From: Nocardioides albidus
GTDB lineage: Bacteria > Actinomycetota > Actinomycetes > Propionibacteriales > Nocardioidaceae
Length of the DNA stretch: 50,301 nucleotides
Reading direction: 5' to 3'
NCBI RefSeq assembly: GCF_006335005.1
Contig: NZ_VDMP01000017.1
Span: forward strand, 13,695 to 63,995
Of the stretch, positions 35,262-44,031 are shown piece by piece; the stretch's first letter is position 1; each line of letters begins with the position of its first letter. Made by a program: the position numbers and the translations under genes. The notes under the pieces were generated by a model that was given only the letters and a program-made list of their open reading frames with translations, ran no database searches and was not told where the DNA came from.

Positions 35262-35927
35262 TCAGCGCGCCGCGGGCTGGACGGTGGAGAGCAGGCCGAT
35301 CCGCATCGCCGTGACCAGCGCCTGGGCGCGGTTGGCGGCCCCGAGCTTCTGGTAGATCCGGGCGATGTGCGACTTGGTCGTGGACTCCGAGAGATAGAGC
35401 TTCGCCCCGATCGCGGCGGCGTTGAGGCCCTCGGCGAGGAGCAGCAGGACGTCGTGCTCCCGCTCGGTCAGGGCGGTCGACTCGGCCGACTGGCGGCGCA
35501 TCATCGCGCCCACCAGGCCGGCGCAGACGAACGCCTTGGGGGAGACCGCCGCGTGTCGGGCCGCCTTGATCACCTCCGTCGACGGAGCGTCCTTGCCCAC
35601 GAAGCCGGAGGCGCCGGCCTGCATCGCGGCGAAGATCTGCTCGTCGCCCGAGTGCATGGTCAGCACGATCAGGCCGACCTGGTCGCTCTCCTTGCGCAGG
35701 GTGCGGACGACGTCGAGTCCGGTCCCGTCCTGCATCTGCAGGTCGGTGATCACCACGTCCGGGCGCACCTCGCGGAAGCGCTGGATGCCCTCGCTCACCG
35801 AGCCCGCCGTCGCGACCAGGCGCAGGTCGGGCTCGAGGTCGATGACCGCTCCGAGCCCCTCGCGGATGAGCTCGTGGTCGTCGATCAGCAGCACCGTGGT
35901 CGAATCGCTCTTCGGGGGGTGGGTCAT
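35262..35927 (-). CDS. LuxR/NarL-family response regulator
   Basis: 221 aa. The receiver domain (about 11-125) has the acidic pair in LLIDDHEL, the phospho-acceptor Asp62 in VVITDLQM, and the switch Lys in GFVGKDAPS. The C-terminal LuxR-type helix-turn-helix is LTEREHDVLLLLAEGLNAA through STTKSHIARIYQKLG. The ATG overlaps the histidine kinase stop as ATGA, so the pair is co-translated. Its position inside the Tad locus suggests it regulates pilus genes, possibly through the GGGAC sites at 43982-44013. Confidence 0.94.
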   Translation of the reverse strand: MTHPPKSDSTTVLLIDDHELIREGLGAVIDLEPDLRLVATAGSVSEGIQRFREVRPDVVITDLQMQDGTGLDVVRTLRKESDQVGLIVLTMHSGDEQIFAAMQAGASGFVGKDAPSTEVIKAARHAAVSPKAFVCAGLVGAMMRRQSAESTALTEREHDVLLLLAEGLNAAAIGAKLYLSESTTKSHIARIYQKLGAANRAQALVTAMRIGLLSTVQPAAR

Positions 35928-37495
35928 CGCTGCTCCGTGAGGTTCGAGGAGCCGTCGGCGACGATCGGGCTCCGGGGGGTCTTCAGGGCCACCGAAACGG
36001 TGAGGCCGCGACTGGCGTTGTCGCGGACCACGAGCTCCGCGCCGATCAGTCTGGCACGTTCGCGCATGATCTTCAGGCCGTGCGAGTCGGAGCGTGCCGA
36101 CTGCAGGCCGACACCGTCGTCGGTGACGGTGATGATCGCCTCCGGCGCGTAGACCTGGCACCGGACGTCGATCGACCTCGCACGAGCATGCTTGACCGCG
36201 TTGTTCATCGCCTCCTGCGCGATCCGGAACAGCTCGGCCTCGACCTCGGGGCGCAGCCGGGTCGGCTGCTCGTCGAGCCGCACCCGGATCGGGATGCCCG
36301 AGGACTCGGAGAGGTGGCGCGCGACGTTGCTGATCGCGGCGCCGAGGCTCTCGTTCTCGCCGATGCTGGTGCGGAGGTTCATCACCGACTGCCGTACCTC
36401 CGCGACCACCTTCGATACCCGCTCGCGCAGCATCGCCAGCGCCCTGGCCTGCTGCTCGTCCGCCGGGCGGGCAGCGAGGGCGTCGATGATGTAGCCGAGC
36501 GAGGCGATGTCCTGGGCGACCCCGTCGTGCATCTCGCGGGCCAGCCGGTTGCGCTCGTCGGCCGTGGCGGCGTCGCGGAACTGCGCGAAGAGCAGTGCCG
36601 CGTCGAGCTTGACCGCGGTGTCGGCGAGGTCGCGCGCCATGGCGGCCAGGGGGAGCGGCCGGCCGGTGTCGGAGCCGGCCGGCCGCAGGCCGGCGACGAT
36701 GGCCTGGTCGCTGACCCGGAAGGCGAATCCCTCCCCGATCTCGACCGGGTGGCCCTGCCCGGGCTCCTGGAGGCGCACGTCGCCGGCCAGGGTCTCGGTC
36801 GCCACCGCCTCGGCGGCGTCGAGCTCCACCGTCGAGGCCACGGGGGCGAGCGCGTCCCCGCGAGGGACGTAGAGCACGAGGGCCCGGTTGGGGATGCCGT
36901 CGCTGACCTGGCTGAGCATCTCACCGCCGAGCGCCCCGACGTCCAGGCCCGAGCTGAGGCTGCCGGCGAGCTCGATCAGCTGCTTGAGGTGCTCCTGGGC
37001 GTCGCGGTACGGCGCGAGCGGGTCGGGGGCCCGGTCCGAGGAGAAGGTGACGGCGGCGATCAGGCTCAGGCCGAGACCCGCCATCGCCCAGGTGAAGATG
37101 GCGATCGCTTGCTCGGTCTCGATCGTCTCCCACCACATCAGCGCGAGCGCGACCACGGCGATGGTCTCGACCATGACGGTGCGCACCATGGTCCGGACGC
37201 CGGCGACCGCCGTGGCGTACAGCGGAGGCACGACGAGCGCCGCCAGGATCACCGGCGCCTTGGTCATCGACAGGGCGCAGATCACTCCGATCGCCGCGGC
37301 CTCGGTCAACGGGCTCAGCGACAGCTCCAGCTCACGCCGGGTCGCGGTCACGGCCTGGTAGACCCACACCGCGCAGACGGCGGCCAGGGCGAGCAGGCCC
37401 TCCTCCTGGTGGAGCCACGCGATCGGCCCGCCGATGGCGAGCAGCGCGAACAGGCGCGCCGCGCCGACCACCGCATAGGTCTGGCTGCTCGGCAT
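35924..37495 (-). CDS. membrane sensor histidine kinase (NarX/DegS-type, HisKA_3)
   Basis: 523 aa. About five N-terminal membrane helices (to residue 155) resemble a MASE-like sensor. A GAF-like region follows (about 180-300). The dimerisation/phosphorylation domain has the acceptor His323 in RLAREMHDGVAQDIASLGY, and the ATPase domain has the N box FRIAQEAMNNAVKHA and G boxes VTDDGVGL and SHGLKIMRERA. The ATG at 37495 is chosen over the GTG at 37504 because TAGTGT lies 7 nt upstream. That -10 could make the kinase/regulator pair independent of the upstream tad genes. Confidence 0.93.
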   Translation of the reverse strand: MPSSQTYAVVGAARLFALLAIGGPIAWLHQEEGLLALAAVCAVWVYQAVTATRRELELSLSPLTEAAAIGVICALSMTKAPVILAALVVPPLYATAVAGVRTMVRTVMVETIAVVALALMWWETIETEQAIAIFTWAMAGLGLSLIAAVTFSSDRAPDPLAPYRDAQEHLKQLIELAGSLSSGLDVGALGGEMLSQVSDGIPNRALVLYVPRGDALAPVASTVELDAAEAVATETLAGDVRLQEPGQGHPVEIGEGFAFRVSDQAIVAGLRPAGSDTGRPLPLAAMARDLADTAVKLDAALLFAQFRDAATADERNRLAREMHDGVAQDIASLGYIIDALAARPADEQQARALAMLRERVSKVVAEVRQSVMNLRTSIGENESLGAAISNVARHLSESSGIPIRVRLDEQPTRLRPEVEAELFRIAQEAMNNAVKHARARSIDVRCQVYAPEAIITVTDDGVGLQSARSDSHGLKIMRERARLIGAELVVRDNASRGLTVSVALKTPRSPIVADGSSNLTEQR

Positions 37496-37502
37496 GGATT
37501 CC

Positions 37503-37508
37503 ACACTA
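37503..37508 (-). promoter_or_regulatory. -10 element of the histidine kinase gene (leaderless)
   Basis: On the minus strand TAGTGT is followed by 7 nt and the ATG at 37495, in the 30-bp gap after tadC. Confidence 0.45.
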
Positions 37509-37525
37509 GTGCCGAGTCTGCCGGC

Positions 37526-38446
37526 TCACTGGCCGTTGAAGGCGTCGAGAGCGCTGAGAACGGCCGGTCCCATCACGACGATGAAGAGACAGGGCAGGAT
37601 GAAAAGGATCAGCGGGATCATGATCTTGACCGGCACCTGCTGCGCCTTCTCCTCGGCGTACTGGCGGCGCTTGACCCGGATCTCGCTCGACTGGACGCGC
37701 AGGACCTGGCCGATCGGGATGCCGAAGGCGTCCGCCTGCACCATCGAGCCGACGAAGGTGTTGAGGTCCTCGACGTTGCTGCGCCCACCCATCGCCTTGA
37801 GCGCCTCGGCGCGGCTCATGCCGAGCTGCATCTCCCGCAGCACGCGGGAGAACTCCTCGGCGATCGGGCCGCTGGTGTTGCGGGCGACCTGCTGGAGGGC
37901 GGCGTCGAAGCCGAGGCCGGCCTCCACGCTGATGGTGAGGAGGTCGACGGCGTCCGCGAGCCCGCGCTTGATCTGGTCGGCCCGGTGGGACGCCTTGTTG
38001 TGGAGGTAGAGGTCCGGGGCGACGAAGCCCAGCGCGGCGGCGGCGAGGGCGATGACGAGCAGCACCGTGACGGAGCCGCCGAGGATGGCGCCGTACGCGA
38101 CGACGAGCACGGGCAGAGCGACCGCACTGATCACCTTCATCGACAGGACCCGGTCGACGGTCCAGCCGCGCGGGTTGCCGGCGAAGTCCAGCCGGCGCCG
38201 GATCCGATCGGCCTTGTCGGCCCCGGTCAACCGTCGGCCCAGGCCGAGGGCGCGGGCCTGGAGGGGCGCCAGCACCCGCTCGGTGAACGGCCGGTCGACC
38301 TCCTCCGCGAGGGCACGCCCTTGGGCTCCCGAGCGCTCGAGAGCCTCGAGGGCGCGGGCCAGGCCCTGCGGCTGCTCCTTGGCGAGAGCGACGCCGACCG
38401 CCGCGATGGCAGCCAGGATGAGCGTGAAGGCGACGAGCAGCAGCAT
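37526..38446 (-). CDS. tadC: Tad pilus inner-membrane platform protein TadC
   Basis: 306-aa type II secretion F-domain protein. It begins with a membrane helix (MLLLVAFTLILAAIAAVGVAL), has two more near 100-150, and carries the T2SSF block LADAVDLLTISVEAGLGFDAAL through FSRVLREMQLG. It ends with a C-terminal helix (IPLILFILPCLFIVVMGP). The ATG overlaps the TadB stop (TGATG). With TadB it forms the platform on which the TadA ATPase acts. Confidence 0.93.
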   Translation of the reverse strand: MLLLVAFTLILAAIAAVGVALAKEQPQGLARALEALERSGAQGRALAEEVDRPFTERVLAPLQARALGLGRRLTGADKADRIRRRLDFAGNPRGWTVDRVLSMKVISAVALPVLVVAYGAILGGSVTVLLVIALAAAALGFVAPDLYLHNKASHRADQIKRGLADAVDLLTISVEAGLGFDAALQQVARNTSGPIAEEFSRVLREMQLGMSRAEALKAMGGRSNVEDLNTFVGSMVQADAFGIPIGQVLRVQSSEIRVKRRQYAEEKAQQVPVKIMIPLILFILPCLFIVVMGPAVLSALDAFNGQ

Positions 38447-40389
38447 CAGGCATCCACCTTCACCATGCGGGACATCCAGAACGAACCGATGACCATCCAG
38501 AGGATGCCGAAGCCGGACATGATCCACCCCCGCGGGTCGTGAAGGAGGGGATCCAGGAAGGTGCGGTTGGTGAGGAACAGGAACAACAGGAACACCACCG
38601 GCAGGCCGCACAGGATGACGGCCGAGAGCCGGCCCTCGGCGGACAGGGCACGGACGTGGCGACGCAGGAACTGACGCTCGCGCATCGTGGCCGCGACCGT
38701 GGTGAGGAGCTCGGCCAGGTTGCCACCGACCTGACGCTGGATCCGGATGGCCATCACCGCCCACCCGAAGTCCCTGCTCTCGAAGCGGTGCGCGACCCCT
38801 TCGAAGGCGTCCTCGATCGACACGCCGATCCGGGCCTCGACGAGCACGCGCTTGAACTCCGAGGCGATCGGCTCGGGTCCCTCACGCACCACCGTGTCGA
38901 CCGCCTGCGCCAGCGAGAGGCCGGCGCTGAGCGCGCCCGAGAGCAGCTGCAGCACCTCGGGCAGGGCCGTGTCGAAGGCGCGCCGACGGCGTCCAGCCAT
39001 GAAGCGCAGGTAGGTCGGCGGGGCGAGGAAGCCGATGACCATGAACAGCAGGCCCAGCAGGATGCTGCCCTGGCCGAGGAGCAGCCCGATCACGCCGCCG
39101 GCCAGCACCGCGCCGATGTGGAGGAGCAGCCACTCCGAGGGCTTGAACTCGCTGCCGGCCGCCGCGAGCCGACGGGTCATCCGGTCGTTGAGGGCGCTGT
39201 TGCGCTCGAGGAGCTCGGCGGCCGCGGCACGGGCCTGGTCCAGGACGGGCTCGGACGGTGGCTTCGCGGAGTGGGACCTCCTGGCCAGCTCCTCGACGCC
39301 GCTGACGCGGGTGCTGTACGCCGTCACGCGGTCCGCGATGCTCATCGGCGCGGGCTTGGCGGGGACCAGGAGCACGGCCACGCCGAGCAGGCCGACGGCG
39401 AACACCGCAACGCCCGCCCACAGCATCCAGCCGGGTGCGGTGAAGCCGCCGCCCTCGTCGGCGATGGTCGGCAGCGCGACGGCCGCCCCGGGCGTGCTCG
39501 CGGCCTCGACCTTGGCCAGCGAACGGGCGACGACGGGGGCGCCGGCCCCCGTCGGCAGCGTGACCTGGACGGTCGCGACGTCGGCGGAGAAGCCGGAGGG
39601 CAGGGGAGCGGTGACGAGGACCTGGTCGGCGAGTGCCTCGGCCTGCTCGGCGAAGGCGGCGGCCAGCGCGGCGCCGCTGGAGGTGATGACGTCGCCCTCG
39701 CCGGCTCCGGCGATCGTGCGCAGCTGAGCGAGCTGGTCCTCGCCGAGGTCGAGGCCGACGATGTGGACCCGGGTGCCGGTGTCCTTGATCGCGGCCGTGG
39801 CGTCCTCGAGGGACGCGGTGCTCCCGGCGTCGGCGCCGTCGGAGAGCAGCAGCAGCGACCGTTGGCCGCTGTCGCCGGCGACATCGGTCGCGGCGATGAG
39901 ACCGTCGTACAGCAGCGTGTTGCGCTGGAGCGACAGGTCGCCGATCACGGCTCGGGCCGCGGCCCGGTCGGTCGTGGGCTCGAGGGCCACGTCGACCGCG
40001 CTGTCGAAGGTCACGACGCCGACCTCGACGTCGTCGGGGACGGTGTCGAGATAGGTCGTCGCGGCCTGCTGCGCGGCCTCGAAGCGGCCCTGCTTGCGCA
40101 TCGACCTGCTCGTGTCGATTACCAGCACGGTGGTGCGCTTGACGGCCGATCCCGAGCTCGTCGGGGTGGCCGTCGCGTCGAGGTCGTCGCCGTCGAGGGT
40201 CGCGCTCACCCCGGACAGGTCGACGCGCGCTCCCGACGGGACGTCCACGAGGATCCGGATGCCGTCACCGGTCGACTCGACGTGCGCGATGGCGCCGTCC
40301 TCGGCGTACGCCGGCGTCGAGACCAGCAGGGCGAGGACGGCGGCCACCAGGGTCGCCGCCGCTCGCCCGATCACCCTGCGCGCGCCCAT
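38446..40389 (-). CDS. tadB: TadB platform protein with N-terminal exported vWA domain
   Basis: 647 aa, about twice the usual TadB length. Residues 1-29 are a signal peptide (ending TPAYA). A von Willebrand A domain spans about 85-250, with the MIDAS motif DTSRS (Asp92, Ser94, Ser96), Thr158 and Asp184 in LLSDGAD. A membrane helix at 319-342 connects to a conventional TadB: helices near 420-460, the T2SSF block LPEVLQLLSGALSAGLSLAQAV, and C-terminal helices at 588-607 and 621-640. The start (MGARRVIGRAA) overlaps the TadA stop as TGATG, and there is no stop or frameshift between domains. The vWA domain should face outside. Confidence 0.9.
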   Translation of the reverse strand: MGARRVIGRAAATLVAAVLALLVSTPAYAEDGAIAHVESTGDGIRILVDVPSGARVDLSGVSATLDGDDLDATATPTSSGSAVKRTTVLVIDTSRSMRKQGRFEAAQQAATTYLDTVPDDVEVGVVTFDSAVDVALEPTTDRAAARAVIGDLSLQRNTLLYDGLIAATDVAGDSGQRSLLLLSDGADAGSTASLEDATAAIKDTGTRVHIVGLDLGEDQLAQLRTIAGAGEGDVITSSGAALAAAFAEQAEALADQVLVTAPLPSGFSADVATVQVTLPTGAGAPVVARSLAKVEAASTPGAAVALPTIADEGGGFTAPGWMLWAGVAVFAVGLLGVAVLLVPAKPAPMSIADRVTAYSTRVSGVEELARRSHSAKPPSEPVLDQARAAAAELLERNSALNDRMTRRLAAAGSEFKPSEWLLLHIGAVLAGGVIGLLLGQGSILLGLLFMVIGFLAPPTYLRFMAGRRRRAFDTALPEVLQLLSGALSAGLSLAQAVDTVVREGPEPIASEFKRVLVEARIGVSIEDAFEGVAHRFESRDFGWAVMAIRIQRQVGGNLAELLTTVAATMRERQFLRRHVRALSAEGRLSAVILCGLPVVFLLFLFLTNRTFLDPLLHDPRGWIMSGFGILWMVIGSFWMSRMVKVDA

Positions 40390-41906
40390 CAGAGGCGTTC
40401 CGTCCGGAAGATCGTGGGGTCGACCGCGACGTTGGCGTAGGCCAGCTTCTCGATGAACTTGGGCCGCAGGCCCGTGGAGCGCAGCCGTCCGAGGATCCGG
40501 CCGTTCTCGTCGAACCCGGCGGAGTTGTCGAAGACGAAGATGTCCTGGAGGGTGATGACGTCGCCCTCCATCCGCTCGACCTCGGTGATGTGCGTGATCC
40601 GGCGCGAGCCGTCCTTGAACCGGGTCTGGTGGACGATCAGGTCCACGGCGGAGGCCACCTGCTCGCGGATCGCGCGGATGGGCAGGTCCATCCCGGCCAT
40701 CAGCACCATCGTCTCCATGCGGGCGAGGGTGTCGCGCGGGCCGTTCGAGTGCAGGGTGCAGATCGAGCCGTCGTGGCCGGTGTTCATGGCCTGGAGCATG
40801 TCGAGCGCCGAGGCGTCGCGGACCTCGCCGACGACGATCCGGTCCGGCCGCATGCGCAGGCTGTTGCGGACGAGGTCGCGGATCGTCACCGCGCCCTTGC
40901 CCTCGATGTTGGCCGGGCGCGACTCGAGCCGGACGACGTGGTCCTGCTTGAGCTGGAGCTCGGCGGCGTCCTCGATGGTGACGATCCGCTCGTCGGTCGG
41001 GATGAACGAGGACAGCACGTTGAGCGTGGTCGTCTTCCCGGCGCCGGTGCCGCCCGACACGATGACGTTGAGGCGCCCGCGCACGCACGAGTCCAGGAAG
41101 TCGGCCGTCTGCGGGGTGAGCGACCCGAAGTTGATCAGGTCCTGGACCGTCAGCGGGTCGGTCGAGAACTTCCGGATCGTCAGCGCCGACCCGTCGATCG
41201 CCAGCGGCGGGACGATGGCGTTGACGCGGCTGCCGTCGGGCAGGCGCGCGTCGACCATGGGGGAGGACTCGTCGACGCGGCGGCCGATCCGCGACACGAT
41301 CTTGTCGATGGTCCGGCGCAGGTGGGGCTCGTCGGCGAAGTGCGCCTCGGCCTTGACCAGCCGGCCGTCCTTCTCCAGCCAGACGTCGTCGTGGCCGTTG
41401 ACCATGACCTCGGAGACCTCGGGATCGCGAAGGTAGGGGTCGATCGGGCCGTAGCCGAGGATGTCGTCGGTGATCTCCTGGGTCACCCGGACACGGTCGG
41501 CGGCGCTGAGCGGGCGGTCCTGGGCGCCGAGGACGTCGGACAGGACCGACCGGACGGTCTGGTCGAGGTGGTCCTGGTCCATCTCGGCGTCGTACAGGTG
41601 CGGTCCGAGCTGCTTGATCAGCTCGGAGTGCACGCTCGCCTTGAGGTCCTCGAGACGGTCGGACTCCGCCATCCGCCGTCCTGGCTTGCCCTCGGTCGCG
41701 GCAGCGACGGCGGCACGGGACGCGAGCGGCCCGGGCGTCTTCGAGTCGCCCGGTGCGCTGTCGGAGTCGAGGCGACCCGGTGCCGGCGTCCTGCTCGCGT
41801 CGGCGACCGGCTCGCCCGTGACGGCGCCGGCGGGGCCGGCGGCGTGGCGACCCTGGGCCGCGGTGTCGAGGCGCGCCGCGGCCAGGCGCTCGGAGAGGCT
41901 GGACAC
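40389..41906 (-). CDS. tadA: Tad pilus assembly/secretion ATPase TadA (CpaF)
   Basis: Hexameric motor ATPase of the GspE/VirB11 family, 505 aa. The N-terminal 85 residues are low-complexity. The N-domain is recognised by GYGPIDPYLRDPEVSEVMVNG. Walker A is VSGGTGAGKTTTLN, the Asp box is VTIEDAAEL, Walker B is DRIVVGEVRDASALD, and the His box is GHDGSICTLHSNGPRDTLARME. The GTG start is 6 nt after the tadZ/cpaE stop. It powers pilin polymerisation through TadB/TadC. Confidence 0.96.
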   Translation of the reverse strand: MSSLSERLAAARLDTAAQGRHAAGPAGAVTGEPVADASRTPAPGRLDSDSAPGDSKTPGPLASRAAVAAATEGKPGRRMAESDRLEDLKASVHSELIKQLGPHLYDAEMDQDHLDQTVRSVLSDVLGAQDRPLSAADRVRVTQEITDDILGYGPIDPYLRDPEVSEVMVNGHDDVWLEKDGRLVKAEAHFADEPHLRRTIDKIVSRIGRRVDESSPMVDARLPDGSRVNAIVPPLAIDGSALTIRKFSTDPLTVQDLINFGSLTPQTADFLDSCVRGRLNVIVSGGTGAGKTTTLNVLSSFIPTDERIVTIEDAAELQLKQDHVVRLESRPANIEGKGAVTIRDLVRNSLRMRPDRIVVGEVRDASALDMLQAMNTGHDGSICTLHSNGPRDTLARMETMVLMAGMDLPIRAIREQVASAVDLIVHQTRFKDGSRRITHITEVERMEGDVITLQDIFVFDNSAGFDENGRILGRLRSTGLRPKFIEKLAYANVAVDPTIFRTERL

Positions 41907-41912
41907 GGGCGG

Positions 41913-43097
41913 TCAGCTCCGGCTGCGGCGGAACAGGCCGCGCGAGCGTGGCGGCTCGGACTCGTGCGTCGCGGATGACGGCACCCCCACGGGCTGGCCC
42001 GTGACCGACGCCGCCAGGTGTGTGAAGGCGAGACTCGCGGGGTGGCCCGGCTTGTGCACCACGATCGGCGTGCCCGCGTTGGTGGCCGCGGCGATGTCGA
42101 CCGCGGTCGCGACCTGTGCGCTGACCGGCATCCCGAGGATGCTCTCGACCTTCTCCACGCTGATGCCGACCTGCTCGTCCGCGCGGTTGAGCAGCAGGTG
42201 CCGGTGACCGCGGGCGATGGACAGCATGTCCATGGTCTCCAGGGCGACCTTGACGTTCTTCAGCGTGGGGACGTCGAGGGTCGCGACGATCACGCACTCG
42301 TCCGTCTCGTCCAGCGCGGTCAGGGTGGCGTCGTCGAACGACGGCGAGGTGTCGACGACGACGTAGTCGAACCCGTCGCGCAGAGCGCGCAGGATCCGGG
42401 AGATCAGCAGCGGCGTCACCCGCTCGCGTACGTCGGGGTGGGCCGGCGCCGCGAGGATCGTCAGCGAGTCCTCGTGCCGGGTCAGCAGGCCCTCGAGCAT
42501 CGCGAGGTCGACGGAGTCCTCGGATCCAACGGCCTGCTCGATCGAGTGGGTCGGGAAAAGCTGCATCGTGATGGCCACGTCGCCGAAGGCCAGGTCGAGG
42601 TCGACCAGGCACACCTTGCGGGCGCCGCGGTCGGTCAGGGCGAGCGCGAGGTTGACCGAGGACGTCGTCTTGCCGACGCCGCCCTTGGGGGAGAACACGG
42701 TCACCACCCGGCCGAGCTGGCGGGCGCCGCCAGGGCCCCGGAGGGCCTGGTAGAGCTGGTGTGCACGCTCGACGGCGTGGGTGAGCGACTTCTCGTCGCT
42801 GCCGGCGACGACCACGTCGCGGATGCCGGCGTGCATCGCCTTGGTCAGGACGTCGGTGTCGAAGTCCTCCCGAACGAGGATGACGCTGACGGTGGGGCGC
42901 TTGATGCGCAGCTCCTCGGCCGTGGCGAGCGCCGAGCCGAGGTCGACCGACGGGCCGAGGGCCACGACGTACTCGTCGGGGTGCTGGTCGAGCCAGGCCA
43001 GGGCACGCTCGGTGGCGGACACCGCGTGGGAGCCGATGGGCATGGCGCGCACGAGGCTGTCGACGAGCGAGGGATCCTGCTCCACGAGAACGGGCAT
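41913..43097 (-). CDS. tadZ: pilus localisation ATPase TadZ/CpaE (MinD/ParA type)
   Basis: 394 aa. An atypical receiver-like N-terminal domain (about 1-120, IRDVVVAGSDEKSLTHAVERA) precedes a deviant Walker A ATPase. The P loop is VFSPKGGVGKTTSSVNLALAL, followed by VDLDLAFGD (A' box) and VVVDTSPSFDD (Walker B). TadZ/CpaE recruits the pilus machinery to its site at the membrane. It lies between rcpC and tadA in one transcription unit, with a 4-nt gap to rcpC. Confidence 0.93.
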   Translation of the reverse strand: MPVLVEQDPSLVDSLVRAMPIGSHAVSATERALAWLDQHPDEYVVALGPSVDLGSALATAEELRIKRPTVSVILVREDFDTDVLTKAMHAGIRDVVVAGSDEKSLTHAVERAHQLYQALRGPGGARQLGRVVTVFSPKGGVGKTTSSVNLALALTDRGARKVCLVDLDLAFGDVAITMQLFPTHSIEQAVGSEDSVDLAMLEGLLTRHEDSLTILAAPAHPDVRERVTPLLISRILRALRDGFDYVVVDTSPSFDDATLTALDETDECVIVATLDVPTLKNVKVALETMDMLSIARGHRHLLLNRADEQVGISVEKVESILGMPVSAQVATAVDIAAATNAGTPIVVHKPGHPASLAFTHLAASVTGQPVGVPSSATHESEPPRSRGLFRRSRS

Positions 43098-43101
43098 GGC
43101 G

Positions 43102-43833
43102 TCACTCGCCGCCGCGGATCGAGGCGCATGGACCGCTCTTGTCCAGCTCGACCTGGCTCTCGCCGTTGAGCAGGGCCACGGAGAGCTCGCCGCGCTCCCG
43201 GCCGTCCTGGAGCCACTGGAACTGCTCCTGGGACACGGCGAGGTGCAGCGCCGGCGCCTCGGCGACGGCCTCGCCGGCGTCGCCGCCCTCTTCGGTGACG
43301 GTGGCGGTCTGGGCGCCCTTCGAGATCACGGTGACCCGGTCGATGAGCAGGCAGGTCGGGGTGGTGGGGTTGACCGTCAGGAACACGGCCAGCTGCGAGC
43401 CCGGCTCGATGAACGAGCCGACCGGCAGGTCGAACGACTCCGGCTTGGCGATCATGCCCTTGGGCAGGGGCAGCGACGCGACGTCCACGGGGTCGCCGAC
43501 GCCACCGAACTTCGTGGAGAGCAGCTGCTCCCCGGCGTACAGGGTGGTCAGCGCGACCTTGCCGTCGAGGTCGCCGAGGTCGTCCTGGCGCAGGGCGTTC
43601 TCGAGGATCTGGCCCTTCGGGACGGCGGTCTGCGCGAGCTTGCCGGTGTCGAGCGCGGACTTGATGCTCTCGCCCGGCAGCACGGTCTTGCCCGCGGCGA
43701 CGGTGACGACGTTCGTCGTCTCGTACTTCTCCGCGGCGCGCGACTCGGCGCCTTGGGCGAAGACGAACACGAGCCCGACGCCGAGTGCGGCGATCACCGC
43801 GGCGACGACGAGCAACAACCTGCGACGGTCCAC
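43102..43833 (-). CDS. cpaB: Flp pilus assembly protein RcpC/CpaB (SAF domain)
   Basis: 243 aa. An N-terminal signal anchor (RLLLVVAAVIAALGVGLVFVF) is followed by an extracytoplasmic SAF-type domain (VVTVAAGKTVLPGESIKSAL through YAGEQLLSTKF). A RcpC/CpaB C-terminal region contains GMIAKPESFDLPVGSFIEPGS and VFLTV. It is the first gene of the tad run. The GTG start has a GGAGGG ribosome site 7 nt upstream and a -10 candidate (TAGCCT) at 43899-43894. Confidence 0.88.
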   Translation of the reverse strand: MDRRRLLLVVAAVIAALGVGLVFVFAQGAESRAAEKYETTNVVTVAAGKTVLPGESIKSALDTGKLAQTAVPKGQILENALRQDDLGDLDGKVALTTLYAGEQLLSTKFGGVGDPVDVASLPLPKGMIAKPESFDLPVGSFIEPGSQLAVFLTVNPTTPTCLLIDRVTVISKGAQTATVTEEGGDAGEAVAEAPALHLAVSQEQFQWLQDGRERGELSVALLNGESQVELDKSGPCASIRGGE

Positions 43834-43893
43834 TTCAGAGCCCTCCCGCTCCCACCTGCATGTCCGCTGCCTCCCGGGTTGCAGCGCATTGCG

Positions 43894-43899
43894 AGGCTA
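43894..43899 (-). promoter_or_regulatory. -10 candidate of the tad operon
   Basis: On the minus strand TAGCCT lies 60 nt before the cpaB GTG, giving a leader of about 55 nt that contains the GGAGGG ribosome site. Confidence 0.45.
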
Positions 43900-43981
43900 G
43901 CGTCGGGCGCGGTGATGACGTGAGCGAAAGAGCGACAACGCGGCGAATCCTGGCCGATCGCAACCTGCCGCATGGCCCGTC

Positions 43982-44013
43982 GGGACTATGGGCCCGAACG
44001 GGACGATGGTCCC
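43982..44013. promoter_or_regulatory. paired GGGAC-N4-GKCCC boxes upstream of the tad operon
   Basis: GGGACTATGGGCCC (43982-43995) and GGGACGATGGTCCC (44000-44013) are spaced 18 bp centre to centre. They lie about 95-125 bp upstream of the predicted tad transcription start. They match the core of DevR/DosR-type boxes (GGGAC-N4-GTCCC) bound by NarL/LuxR-family regulators. A regulator of that family is encoded at the other end of the locus. An alternative is a hairpin terminator for the upstream fadD gene, whose stop is 18 bp away. Confidence 0.5.
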
Positions 44014-44031
44014 TCGTAGGGCTCTGGGGAG

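Noticed and set aside
36080..38542. 820-residue plus-strand open frame across the histidine kinase and tadC
   Set aside because: Antisense shadow with no domain pattern, crossing gene boundaries of two well-supported minus-strand genes.
38446..40389. Frameshift or assembly error joining a vWA gene to tadB
   Set aside because: The frame is continuous, codon use is uniform, the membrane linker is sensible, and the start is coupled to tadA as the other tad genes are; kept as a genuine fusion.
38446..42612. A 1388-residue minus-strand open frame
   Set aside because: Only its last 647 codons are a gene (vWA-TadB). The upstream part is an Arg/Pro-rich out-of-frame reading of tadA and tadZ, which have clear motifs in their own frames.
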